DNA of 20,040 nt from Deltaproteobacteria bacterium UBA2221 (GTDB lineage: Bacteria; Desulfobacterota; Syntrophorhabdia; Syntrophorhabdales; WCHB1-27), in contig DCUF01000052.1 in the NCBI GenBank assembly GCA_002328485.1, positions 1 through 20,040 on the forward strand. The letters run 5' to 3'. Both the position numbers and the translations under genes were made by a program. The notes under the pieces are model-generated. The model was not told the DNA's origin, did no database searches, and worked only from the letters and a program-made list of their open reading frames with translations. Shown here in pieces: positions 1 to 7,437 of this stretch. Every line of letters begins with the position of its first letter. Position 1 is the first letter of the stretch.

Positions 1-1264
1 CGCCGCCGGTGGCGCCGAAGATGGTGGCGGCACCCGTGTATTCGCCGAGGGGATCATCGGCCGGCTCGTCCGGCATGTCTTTCAGGTCGATTCCTGCCTC
101 ACGCATCATGCGAGCCAGCTCCCTCGTGGTAAGAACGTAATCTACATCCCGGTATCCGCTCGTGTTCATCTCAGGGCGGAGGGCCTCGAATTTCTTGGCG
201 GTACAAGGCATGACGGAGACCGATACGATTTTCTCCGCCGGAATGCCTTTACCCTCAGGGTAGAATGTTTTGGCGAGGGTTCCAAACATCTGCTGGGGCG
301 ACTTGGCCGTGGAAACATGGTCACGCAGTTCCGGGTAGAAGGTTTCCATAAACTTAATCCATCCCGGACTGCAGGATGTGATGACAGGAAGCCTTTTCCC
401 CTCCTTGATGGCCGCCACTACCTCGGTACCCTCCTCGAGGATGGTCAAGTCTGCCGTAAAGTTTGTATCGAAAACCGCGTCGAACTTCATCCGTCTCAGC
501 GCAGCATGCAGCTTGCCCGAGACGATGGTACCGGGAGCCATGCCGAATTCCTCTCCCAGTTGGGCCCTGATGGCGGGCGCTTCCTGGACGACCACGTGCT
601 TGTCGGGATCGTTGAGGGCGTCCCAGACCTCCTCTGTGACACTTTTTTCATAGAGGGCGCCGACGGGGCAGAAAACGGTGCACTGTCCACAGTTGACACA
701 GGCACTATTCCCGAGCCCCTCGTTGAAAACCGTGCTGACAGAAGCGTTAGGACCTCTCTGGTCGAGGGCAAGGGCGCTGACCGTCTGTATATCGGAACAG
801 ACCTGGATACAGCGGCCGCAAAGGATACACTTGTTCGGATCCCGCACGATAGCCACGCTTGACGTATCGATAGGCCGTGGGTGCTTTTTGGTGAGGCCCG
901 TAACGTCCTGGATACCTACGGTGCGGGCAAGCTCCTGAAGCTCACAATGGCCGTTCTTGATGCATACCGGGCACTCCCCGGCATGGTCCGTGAGAATCAA
1001 CTCGACCAACTGTCTTCGAGCGGTTCTCACCCGCGCCGTATTTGTGAATACCTTCCACCCCCGCTCCAGATTGGTAGCGCACGCCCTTTTTAGTGTAGGA
1101 AAACCTTCAACCTCCACCACACACACCCCACAGGAGCCTCCCGGCACAAGGTCGGGATGGTGGCACAAGGTCGGGATGGTGAAATGGGCTAATCTGGCAG
1201 CCTCAAGAATTGTCGTTCCTTCCGGGAACTCTACTTCTGCATTATTTATCTTGGCCTTTATCAT
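1..1264 (-). CDS. hydA: [FeFe] hydrogenase catalytic subunit HydA/HndD, 3' end outside window
   Basis: This is the catalytic subunit of a trimeric NADH-linked [FeFe] hydrogenase, which makes or oxidises H2 in the cytoplasm. The first 421 codons are visible and the C-terminus lies beyond base 1. An N-terminal [2Fe-2S] domain has C34, C45, C48 and C62. It is followed by a His-ligated [4Fe-4S] segment (TDHAGECPVC...HC), then two ferredoxin-type clusters (CILCGRCIQVC and CVNCGQCTVFC). The H-cluster domain shows L1 as TSCSPGW and L2 as MPCTAKKFE, and L3 begins (FGATGG) at the window edge. The ATG at 1264 has a GGAGG about 12 bases upstream and no alternative start nearby. hydB ends 41 bases upstream, so the two are cotranscribed. 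The NADH-dependent group A assignment rests on domain order and on adjacent hydB and hydC. Confidence 0.95.
   Translation of the reverse strand, partial: MIKAKINNAEVEFPEGTTILEAARLAHFTIPTLCHHPDLVPGGSCGVCVVEVEGFPTLKRACATNLERGWKVFTNTARVRTARRQLVELILTDHAGECPVCIKNGHCELQELARTVGIQDVTGLTKKHPRPIDTSSVAIVRDPNKCILCGRCIQVCSDIQTVSALALDQRGPNASVSTVFNEGLGNSACVNCGQCTVFCPVGALYEKSVTEEVWDALNDPDKHVVVQEAPAIRAQLGEEFGMAPGTIVSGKLHAALRRMKFDAVFDTNFTADLTILEEGTEVVAAIKEGKRLPVITSCSPGWIKFMETFYPELRDHVSTAKSPQQMFGTLAKTFYPEGKGIPAEKIVSVSVMPCTAKKFEALRPEMNTSGYRDVDYVLTTRELARMMREAGIDLKDMPDEPADDPLGEYTGAATIFGATGG
1143..1180. repeat. 19-bp perfect tandem repeat inside hydA
   Basis: Two identical adjacent 19-base copies lie at 1143-1161 and 1162-1180 (unit ggcacaaggtcgggatggt on the + strand). 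They fall within the N-terminal [2Fe-2S] domain of hydA. Because 19 is not a multiple of three, the two copies are read in different frames. One encodes the IPTLC part and the other the HHPDLVP part of a segment that looks typical of this family. Confidence 0.9.
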
Positions 1265-1305
1265 TATGCTGCTTGACCTCCTCTCGGCTCCCGATGCCCT
1301 TTCTT

Positions 1306-2883
1306 CTATTGATTCCCCGCGATCTCATCACGGAAATACTTGAGGCAGCTTGAGATCGGCATATGGAGAGACTGTCCCAGCGGGCAGAAGGAGGCGTCCT
1401 TCATGACCGTAGCAATCGAGAGAAGTCGATCCACGTCGTCCGGACCCCCACTTCCATCCACGATCCGGTCCATGACTTCTACGAGTTGAGCGGTTCCAAG
1501 ACGACACGGTACGCAATGGCCACAGGACTCATGTTTGAAGAAATGGAGGACATTCTTTAACATATCCGCCATAGACGTATCCTCGTTCATGACGAGAATG
1601 GCGCCGCTGCCTAAGGCGGCCGCATATTCCCTCAAGTTGACAAAATCCATCTGCACGTCAAGCAGGTCAGGCCCGACGAAGGCACCGGCCGCCCCACCAA
1701 CAAGGGCGCCTTTGAATTGTTTACCCTCACTTATGCCGCCGCCATACTCGAAGATGATGTCCCTGAGCGTCGTACCCATCTCAGTCTCGATGAGACCCGG
1801 CGTTGCAACGTGGCCCAGTATGGTGTACACCTTCGTCCCCGGACATTTTGCCGTGCCGTATTTCCTGAACCAGTTTGCGCCATGTCTCATGATGTCGCCC
1901 ACATTGGCCAACGTCTCGACGTTGTTGACGACGGTAGGTTTTCCCCAGAGGCCGGCGACGACAGGATAGGGCGGTTTGTTTCTCGGATGACCCCTGTGTC
2001 CTTCAAGAGATTCGATCAGGGCCGTCTCTTCTCCACAGACATAGGCACCGCCACCCTTCATCACTCTCAGGTCGAAGGAAAAATCCTTTTCGAAGACCTT
2101 GTCCCCTAAAATGTTCATGGCCCGCGCGTCTGTAATTGCTTTTTCCATCCTCTGGATAGAGAGTGTGTATTCACCTCTGATGTAGATATACCCTTGGGTG
2201 GCCCCAAACGCATATCCGGCGATGATCATGCCCTCGATAAGCTTGTGGGGATCTCCTTCCATGATGAGTCTATCTTTAAATGTTCCCGGCTCTCCTTCGT
2301 CGGCGTTGCAAATGATGAATTTTTCCGGTCCGGGGACTTTGCTGGCAAATTCCCACTTCATCGCCGTCGGGAAGGCAGCTCCTCCCCTTCCCACGAGACC
2401 GGAGTTCTTCACTTCTGCGATCACCTCGTCGGGCGTCATTTTGCCGATCGCCCGCAAGGCTCCTTCGTAGCCACCCTCGGCGATATACTCCTCGATGTTC
2501 TCCGGGTTGATGATGCCGCAGTTTTTCAAGACTATCCGGGGCTGCTCTCTCATGAGCCCCGTCCTCTCTTTCTTGATGATGAACCGCTTTGGGGCCTGTG
2601 TATAAAGCAGTCGTTTGACCAATCGCCCTTTCAGCAACTGCTCTTCCACAAGTTCCGCAACATCTTCCTTCGTGACGTTTGCGTAGTAAAGCCCTTCAGG
2701 ATAGACCACCAGGACCACGCCCATATTGGTAACGCCCAGGCTTCCTGTTTCCATCACCGCCACTTCGCCCGAGAGCCCCTTTGCTTTTATTTCCTTGACA
2801 AGCTCCTGCTGAACTGCCCTTGCCCCTGCCATAATCGTACTCGCATCCATACCTATCAGCACGTGGCTTCTAACTATGTTCAT
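1306..2883 (-). CDS. hydB: NADH-linked [FeFe] hydrogenase subunit HydB/HndC (NuoF-like), lacking C-terminal ferredoxin domain
   Basis: This is the diaphorase subunit: it binds NAD(H) and FMN and passes electrons to the hydrogenase. Residues 1-95 form a thioredoxin-like ferredoxin fold ending in VVYPEGLYY. The core is NuoF-like, with the glycine-rich nucleotide site GRGGAAFP (165-172), ICNADEGEPGTFKDR (191-205) and a GGGAYVCGEETALIESLEG FMN/NAD region. The C-terminal [4Fe-4S] site is C454, C457, C460 and C500. Two things are unusual. The first 121 residues contain no cysteine, so the N-terminal domain cannot bind its usual [2Fe-2S] cluster. The protein also stops at residue 525, 25 residues after the last cluster Cys, whereas bifurcating HydB/HndC proteins usually carry a further 2x[4Fe-4S] ferredoxin domain. 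The start ATG overlaps the hydC stop (ATGA), indicating translational coupling. Confidence 0.95.
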   Translation of the reverse strand: MNIVRSHVLIGMDASTIMAGARAVQQELVKEIKAKGLSGEVAVMETGSLGVTNMGVVLVVYPEGLYYANVTKEDVAELVEEQLLKGRLVKRLLYTQAPKRFIIKKERTGLMREQPRIVLKNCGIINPENIEEYIAEGGYEGALRAIGKMTPDEVIAEVKNSGLVGRGGAAFPTAMKWEFASKVPGPEKFIICNADEGEPGTFKDRLIMEGDPHKLIEGMIIAGYAFGATQGYIYIRGEYTLSIQRMEKAITDARAMNILGDKVFEKDFSFDLRVMKGGGAYVCGEETALIESLEGHRGHPRNKPPYPVVAGLWGKPTVVNNVETLANVGDIMRHGANWFRKYGTAKCPGTKVYTILGHVATPGLIETEMGTTLRDIIFEYGGGISEGKQFKGALVGGAAGAFVGPDLLDVQMDFVNLREYAAALGSGAILVMNEDTSMADMLKNVLHFFKHESCGHCVPCRLGTAQLVEVMDRIVDGSGGPDDVDRLLSIATVMKDASFCPLGQSLHMPISSCLKYFRDEIAGNQ

Positions 2884-3338
2884 ATCGAGTTTCTCCTCTC
2901 ATCGAGAATCGCGTCCAGTCGCTCCGGTGTAAGCTTGCCGAACATTTCCTCGTTAATCATGATTGCCGGGGCTATCCCGCAGACGCCGAGGCAACTTGCC
3001 AGTTCCAGGGTAAAGGCCCCGTCCGGCGTGGTTTGGCCTACCTCTATGCCCAGCTTGTTCCTGATATGGTCCAGAGTTGATGTGGATCCCATGAGGTGAC
3101 ATGGCGGGGAGTCACAGAGCCGAATGATGTGGCGACCCCGTGGCGTAAGACTGAACATGGTGTAGAAAGTCGCTACCCCGTGGACAAAGCTATAGGGGAC
3201 ATTGAGGTAATCGGCTACCGCCTCAATGTCCTCCTTCGCCACGTAGTGCTGAGGATTCAAGTCCTGCAGTTCATGGAGTATATAAAGAATATTGCGCTTT
3301 TCCGGTTCGAATTTGTTTAGTGCAGCCTCTCTGTACAA
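2880..3338 (-). CDS. hydC: NADH-linked hydrogenase subunit HydC/HndA (NuoE-like [2Fe-2S] protein)
   Basis: This 152-residue protein is the NuoE (24 kDa)-like subunit that accompanies HydB in NADH-linked [FeFe] hydrogenases. A helical N-terminal region (HELQDLNPQHYV...HGVATFYTMF) is followed by a thioredoxin-like domain. Its four [2Fe-2S] ligands are intact: C75 and C80 (LCDSPPC) and C116 and C120 (SCLGVC). Length is normal for the family. Translation starts at a TTG codon (3338-3336), supported by a GGAGG seven bases upstream (3346-3350). There is no equally good ATG: the encoded N-terminus MYREAALNKF would be lost with any later start. The stop overlaps the hydB start by four bases. A gap of 123 bases separates it from the HndB-like gene upstream. 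Confidence 0.93.
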   Translation of the reverse strand: MYREAALNKFEPEKRNILYILHELQDLNPQHYVAKEDIEAVADYLNVPYSFVHGVATFYTMFSLTPRGRHIIRLCDSPPCHLMGSTSTLDHIRNKLGIEVGQTTPDGAFTLELASCLGVCGIAPAIMINEEMFGKLTPERLDAILDERRNSI

Positions 3339-3461
3339 TTCTTTGCCTCCTTTAGATCCCGTATTCTTGAACCAAGGGAAGGCCCGTCAGCACGTCATCA
3401 GACGAGCCTCGCAGCAGACAATCTTTTCGGCTTCCAGAAATCACTCTTTCCTGTTTCTACC

Positions 3462-3821
3462 CTACGTTGTTTCGATGACGTAATCCAGGACAGGGTTACC
3501 GCTAACGATATGTTCGGCCACCACCCTTTTCGCTTTTTCTGGATTCATGTTGCCGTATATGACCGTAGGCTTGCCCTCTTCGACGACTTCGATCAAAGGT
3601 TCCTGAGAGGCCAAACCCTTCTCGCCGGTCTGAGTTACCATGACATCCACCAGGTTTCTCGCTGCGATCTCTTCGACGAAGGCCTTCAAAACACCCCGTG
3701 CACCGGAAGCGATGCCGCTTGTCCCCATGCCCACAATAATCTTGATTCGTCCCTCTTTCTGTCTCAACTGAATATCTTTCTGCGCCTTTTCCCTTATGGC
3801 CTTCAGCTCCTCCAAATTCAT
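3462..3821 (-). CDS. HndB-like thioredoxin-fold ferredoxin homologue without cluster cysteines
   Basis: This 119-residue protein resembles the small thioredoxin-like [2Fe-2S] subunit found beside HydC/HydB (HndB type). The fold markers are IKIIVGMGTSGIASGARGVLKAF, the segment VMVTQTGEKGLASQEPLIEVV, the strand PTVIYGNM and the tail NPEKAKRVVAEHIVSGNPVLDYVI. Family members normally have a Cys in the MGTCGIA segment and two in the QTGCxGxC segment. Here those positions are Ser, Lys and Ala, and the protein contains no cysteine at all, so it cannot bind a Cys-ligated cluster. An ATG 18 bases further upstream (3839) is in frame, but the ATG at 3821 has a GGAGG ten bases before it and gives the usual MNLEELKAIREKA start. 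It may serve as a structural or regulatory subunit (inference). Confidence 0.9.
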   Translation of the reverse strand: MNLEELKAIREKAQKDIQLRQKEGRIKIIVGMGTSGIASGARGVLKAFVEEIAARNLVDVMVTQTGEKGLASQEPLIEVVEEGKPTVIYGNMNPEKAKRVVAEHIVSGNPVLDYVIETT

Positions 3822-3891
3822 GACTCCCACACCTCCCAATGATGTATTTGCGGTAAGATCTTTTTATGGTGCGACACCCGCACGACCTACT

Positions 3892-4422
3892 TCACAAATG
3901 TTCCTCCAGATAGTTGGAGAGAAAGGTGACCACCTCTGGATGACTGATAGACAGTCCTCCCAGAATGTCGTTAACCTGTTTTGTGTCCATCTCGAAATCT
4001 TTGCCATCTGCACTAAAACGGAAGGAGAAACGTACCTCCGGGTTGGTAACGCACAGGAGGAGAAAGGTATCCTTCACATTCCCGAGAGGTGGAACATCAG
4101 GGTGATCGATGGGGAATACCGCCTCCACCTCGGTTCCTTGGCCCGGCACACTCCTCATCTGAAACTCACCTTCACAGATTTCGGCCGCTCCTTTTAGTAA
4201 TGAAACGCCGAGACCGACGGTCTTTCCGGCCTTTGTGGAGTAGAAAGGGTCAGAGACCTTCCTCAACGTCTCTTCATCCATGCCAATGCCGTCATCACCG
4301 ATGCTGACCGACAGAGTGCCCTTGTCCCGTTGGGCTATAATTGCAATCGAAATGTTCCGAGCACCTGCCCTCACCGAATTCATTGCAATATCCATGACAT
4401 GGTCGCTCAGTTCGGCTAGCAT
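3892..4422 (-). CDS. GHKL ATP-binding protein (histidine-kinase-like ATPase domain, no phosphoacceptor domain)
   Basis: This 176-residue soluble protein has a HATPase_c (GHKL) fold. The N box is DIAMNSVRAGA (N15), the G1 box DDGIGMD (43-49) and the G2 region GLGVSLLKGAAEI. No dimerisation/phosphoacceptor His domain and no membrane segment precede the ATPase. Residues from about 105 to the end form a small C-terminal domain that I do not recognise. Proteins of this kind recur beside DRTGG, PHP and hydrogenase-like genes and may act as a serine/histidine kinase or as an anti-sigma-type switch. The start overlaps the end of the PHP gene by seven bases. It differs from the second ATPase of the cluster (6961-7437), which is RsbW-like. 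The substrate is unknown. Confidence 0.85.
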   Translation of the reverse strand: MLAELSDHVMDIAMNSVRAGARNISIAIIAQRDKGTLSVSIGDDGIGMDEETLRKVSDPFYSTKAGKTVGLGVSLLKGAAEICEGEFQMRSVPGQGTEVEAVFPIDHPDVPPLGNVKDTFLLLCVTNPEVRFSFRFSADGKDFEMDTKQVNDILGGLSISHPEVVTFLSNYLEEHL

Positions 4423-5162
4423 GGGTATGGCGTACCTCCGCGTATCGTCGGCAGGTGGCCAAGTGCCTCGACCACCCCCTCGTATGACGGCCTCTCCATC
4501 TCCAGGAGCGTCCGTCTTCTTCCTATGTCTTTTAGATAGTGGGCGTCCGAGAAGGTGACCAGTGGTGTATCCTTCGCCATGACAAAGGGACGAATAGTTT
4601 CGAGCTTTTCCATTTTCTCGATTTCCAGGGCATCGAAAGGCAAGCCGGGCGGTACATAGCCAAGCTGACTGACAATACTGAAAGCGGAGCTGTCAATATG
4701 AGAAGGTATGACGATGCCTCCGCGCTCCTTGATCCAGAGGACGGCCTCATTGATGCTCAAGGCTGTAGAGTTGAGGAGAAGCCTCTCTTCAGACCTGATG
4801 ATGACATCCTTTTCATCCACGACAACTTGATCCCCAAAGTAATCCGGGTTGTTCGGGACGGACGGGAGATTGCTGTATACGTATTCCTGCAGTTCCATGG
4901 CAGCCTCGTGGTCACCGAAAATAGCCAGCAGATGAAGCTCCTCCGAGGTTTGCAGCTCCATCCCGGAGAGAACCAGCACCCCGTTGTCTTTTCCTAACCG
5001 TGCAGCGTAGGTGCAGTTTTCAGCCATGTTGTGATCCGTAATCGCTATGATATCGAGCCCCGCCGCTTTGGCCCTTATCACAATATTTCGAGGCGACATC
5101 TCCAGACTGCCGCAAGGAGACAGGGTAGAGTGAATATGCAAATCGCAGGCAAAAATCGGCAC
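4416..5162 (-). CDS. PHP-domain metal-dependent phosphoesterase
   Basis: This 248-residue cytoplasmic protein belongs to the PHP superfamily (TrpH/YciV-like). The metal-binding motifs are in order and complete: DLHIHS (D7, H9, H11), ITDHN (D43, H44), GMELQT (E69), ELHLLAIFGDHE (H77), VIPSHID and FSDAHYL. Known relatives hydrolyse phosphate esters or short oligonucleotides; the substrate here is not predictable. The start is GTG (5162-5160), three bases after the stop of the DRTGG gene. An in-frame alternative would remove the DLHIHS motif. The close packing with the ATPase and DRTGG genes argues that it works in the same hydrogenase-linked signalling unit, perhaps by removing a phosphate added by the ATPase (inference). 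Confidence 0.92.
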   Translation of the reverse strand: MPIFACDLHIHSTLSPCGSLEMSPRNIVIRAKAAGLDIIAITDHNMAENCTYAARLGKDNGVLVLSGMELQTSEELHLLAIFGDHEAAMELQEYVYSNLPSVPNNPDYFGDQVVVDEKDVIIRSEERLLLNSTALSINEAVLWIKERGGIVIPSHIDSSAFSIVSQLGYVPPGLPFDALEIEKMEKLETIRPFVMAKDTPLVTFSDAHYLKDIGRRRTLLEMERPSYEGVVEALGHLPTIRGGTPYPC

Positions 5163-5165
5163 CTC

Positions 5166-5510
5166 TCATCGCGCCTCTTTCATGAGCACTCCGTAAAGTC
5201 TGCCTGCCACTTCGAAGGCCGACCGGTCACTTCTGAGGAGCGCGATGCCTTCCGCCTTTGCCTTTTCTATCACCGCCAACTCCACCGCAAGACTGCGGGG
5301 CGTGACAATGGCGGCTATGTTCTTAAGCTTTGCCACACCGAGGATGTTGATGTGCCGTTGTACCGTTATCCAGACGGAGTTTTCCGGGGCGTTGGCGATC
5401 ACATCAGACAGAAGATCCGATACATAACCAGCCTCGATCTGCCCTTCCAGATTTGTATCCTCCGTCAACGGCTCAAGATCAAGTGTCCCCAACAGTTCCT
5501 TAACCGTCAT
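5166..5510 (-). CDS. DRTGG-domain protein (copy 1)
   Basis: This 114-residue protein matches the DRTGG domain, a small alpha/beta fold that often accompanies CBS domains, phosphotransacetylase and hydrogenase-linked clusters. Visible features are MTVKELLGTLDLEPLT, the segment EAGYVSDLLSDVIANAPENSVWIT, and the terminal strand-helix pairs (VAKLKNIAAIVT, KAKAEGIALLRS). A reading frame runs 26 codons further upstream to 5588, but that extension has low-quality sequence. The ATG at 5510 has an AGGGGGG three bases upstream and a start matching the sister copy at 7434-7793. It lies 82 bases downstream of the sensory hydrogenase stop. Its biochemical role is unproven; ligand sensing or protein interaction is a fair inference. 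Confidence 0.85.
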   Translation of the reverse strand: MTVKELLGTLDLEPLTEDTNLEGQIEAGYVSDLLSDVIANAPENSVWITVQRHINILGVAKLKNIAAIVTPRSLAVELAVIEKAKAEGIALLRSDRSAFEVAGRLYGVLMKEAR

Positions 5511-5592
5511 TATCCCCCCTATTCGTACCGGATACCCGCAGGCATCGCCTACAGCCGGCCATCTCCCAGTCTTTTCTCCCGGCGTCAAAGAA

Positions 5593-6957
5593 CTAGGCGC
5601 TGCTTATATCCTCCTCCTGCCCGTGGCCCGTCCCCTTCTGATCCGCCATGGTTTGCGGGAGTTTTCTCGCAAGATCGAGAATCTCCTCGGCTAGCGTCTT
5701 TACCCGTTCCCTGAGCTTGATAACGCAGTCCGTGTCGAAGGCGACCCCCCGGATAATATCCTCCGCCAAGGCATGGCAGTTTGGAGCTCCGCATGCCCCG
5801 CAGTCGAGGCCTGGAAGGGTTGCGGCAATGGCGTCTATGCGCTCCATCTTGACAAGGGCCTTTGAGACGTCGTCGTCAAGAGCCATGATCGGTCGCGGCT
5901 CGACCACCTCGGTCGATCTGAATTGATCCTCTTCATCGAACTTCCTGAGCTGGTCCTCGCTGAAATAAGGATCTTTTGTCTTGTATTTAGTAACCATGTT
6001 TTTCAGGTTTACCCTGGCGACAAAGACATTTTTAATATTGAGGGGTCCACCGACACAGCCTCCCGTACACGCCTGGACCTCGAGAAAGTCGATGTCCTGA
6101 AGCTCGCCCCGCTCGATCTCCTCGAAAATGTCAATGGCATTCTGGATGCCGCCCGTCGAAAGGGTAGAAGGCGTGCCAATGGCCCGTGACTCCCCGGTCA
6201 GATAACCCCAGCCTATCCCTCTGCTCGTGGCGCGCTGGAGGACTATATCCTGGCCCTTAAGTTTGCTCAGTTGCTTCACCAAATCCCGATAGACGGTGGA
6301 CGCTCCTATTACGGCATCGACGGCCGATTTCTTGATCTGAAGGGGCTGCCGCACCTCCGTCACTTTCGCCGGACAGGGGGAGATAAAGAAGGCCCCTATC
6401 CGATCGTAGGGGATACCCGTTTTTTGTGCAGCACCCTCCTTTGCAAGCCGGGCAGCTACTTCCATGGGTGTCAAGATAGGGGCAACCTGTTTCAGGAGGT
6501 CCGGAAACCTCATCTGGAGGAGCCTTAGGATGGCGGGGCAGGCAGAAGAGATGAGAGGCCTCTTGTACTCATTCGTCGCGAGATACTGGCTGACTACATA
6601 ACTCACCACCTCGGCAGCCAGAGCCACCTCGAACACCTCGTCGAAGCCGAGCAGAAGAAAGGCGTGAAGTATTTTGTTGATATCTTTCTCTTCCCGGAAC
6701 TGCCCGAAGAAGGAGGGGGCAGGAAGGGCGATCGTATAATCGAACTCAGAAATCCTTTCGAGCGTATCGGTGACAGCTATCTTTGCATGATTTTGACAAC
6801 ATCTGATGCATTCACCACAGTCAATGCACCGTTCCTCGATAATCTTGGCCTTTCCATCATGTACCCTAATTGCCTCGACAGGGCAACGTTTGATGCAGTT
6901 GGTACATCCCTGACACTTTTCCCGGTCAAGTGTGACCGAATGAACGTAACCTGACAT
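5593..6957 (-). CDS. Sensory-type [FeFe]-hydrogenase-like iron-sulfur protein
   Basis: This 454-residue protein has an N-terminal 2x[4Fe-4S] ferredoxin domain (C15/18/21/25 and C44/47/50/53-54), then an [FeFe]-hydrogenase H-cluster domain. A C-terminal [4Fe-4S] motif has Cx2Cx4Cx16C spacing (C386, C389, C394, C411). H-cluster loops are L1 SSACPAI (137-143), L2 SPCPAKVTE (193-201) and L3 EVQACTGGC (293-301). The cluster ligands remain. The proton-shuttle Cys of L1 is Ala, and the Met residues of L2 and L3 are Ser and Gln, changes typical of sensory (HydS-like, group C/D) rather than catalytic enzymes. No PAS domain follows. The start ATG is three bases after the upstream ATPase stop and has an AGGTGAT site. 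Its neighbours (DRTGG, ATPase, PHP) suggest it senses H2 or redox state. Confidence 0.9.
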   Translation of the reverse strand: MSGYVHSVTLDREKCQGCTNCIKRCPVEAIRVHDGKAKIIEERCIDCGECIRCCQNHAKIAVTDTLERISEFDYTIALPAPSFFGQFREEKDINKILHAFLLLGFDEVFEVALAAEVVSYVVSQYLATNEYKRPLISSACPAILRLLQMRFPDLLKQVAPILTPMEVAARLAKEGAAQKTGIPYDRIGAFFISPCPAKVTEVRQPLQIKKSAVDAVIGASTVYRDLVKQLSKLKGQDIVLQRATSRGIGWGYLTGESRAIGTPSTLSTGGIQNAIDIFEEIERGELQDIDFLEVQACTGGCVGGPLNIKNVFVARVNLKNMVTKYKTKDPYFSEDQLRKFDEEDQFRSTEVVEPRPIMALDDDVSKALVKMERIDAIAATLPGLDCGACGAPNCHALAEDIIRGVAFDTDCVIKLRERVKTLAEEILDLARKLPQTMADQKGTGHGQEEDISSA

Positions 6958-6960
6958 GGA

Positions 6961-7437
6961 TCACCTAATTTCACGAGGGCTTTCTTTTTGCCCTAAATGG
7001 ATCCTCGCCTCCAGGATCGTGCCCACCCCCGGCTCGGATTCGACTATTAACTCGTCAGAACAGTGTTTCATATTGGCCAACCCCATACCCGCACCGAAAC
7101 CCATTTCCCGTATTTCATGAGGCGCCGTAGAATACCCCTCCTGCATGGCCAGTTCTATATCCGGGATTCCCGGTCCCGTATCCTCTGCTCTGATGACAAC
7201 TTCGTCGCGTACGATAATGACCTTAAGCCGGCCACTCGTGGCATGGATGACAATATTCATGGCTGCTTCATAGACTATGATGGCCGAATTCTTAACCACT
7301 TCCGGCTTCAAGCCCAGTTGCTGCAAGGCTTTCTTGGTTTTTGAAGCCGACTCGCCCGCAGCAAGGAAATCGCTTTCGTTGATCGGATAATCCAACTGAA
7401 ACCGTGGTTCCGCGCTGCTGACACAGGGTTCGATCAT
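6961..7437 (-). CDS. RsbW-like ATP-binding protein (anti-sigma-factor/serine kinase family)
   Basis: This 158-residue protein has a single HATPase_c domain of the RsbW/SpoIIAB type. The N box is YEAAMNIVIHA (E57, N61), the G1 motif EDTGPGIPD (85-93) and the lid/G2 segment GFGAGMGLANMKHC (113-126). RsbW relatives are anti-sigma factors or Ser/Thr kinases of anti-anti-sigma proteins. The reading frame extends to 7494, but the ATG at 7437 overlaps the stop of the preceding DRTGG gene (ATGA), and the upstream extension lies inside that gene. It precedes the sensory hydrogenase by three bases, so the two are likely co-translated. No sigma factor or antagonist (STAS) partner is in view, so its target may be a protein of this cluster. 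Confidence 0.88.
   Translation of the reverse strand: MIEPCVSSAEPRFQLDYPINESDFLAAGESASKTKKALQQLGLKPEVVKNSAIIVYEAAMNIVIHATSGRLKVIIVRDEVVIRAEDTGPGIPDIELAMQEGYSTAPHEIREMGFGAGMGLANMKHCSDELIVESEPGVGTILEARIHLGQKESPREIR

Noticed and set aside
2194..3099. 301-codon plus-strand frame opposite hydB and hydC
   Set aside because: Antisense to two well-supported genes, without domain signatures or a ribosome site.
5511..5588. N-terminal extension of the first DRTGG protein
   Set aside because: The extension has no domain similarity, and the ATG at 5510 has a strong AGGGGGG site and matches the paralogue.
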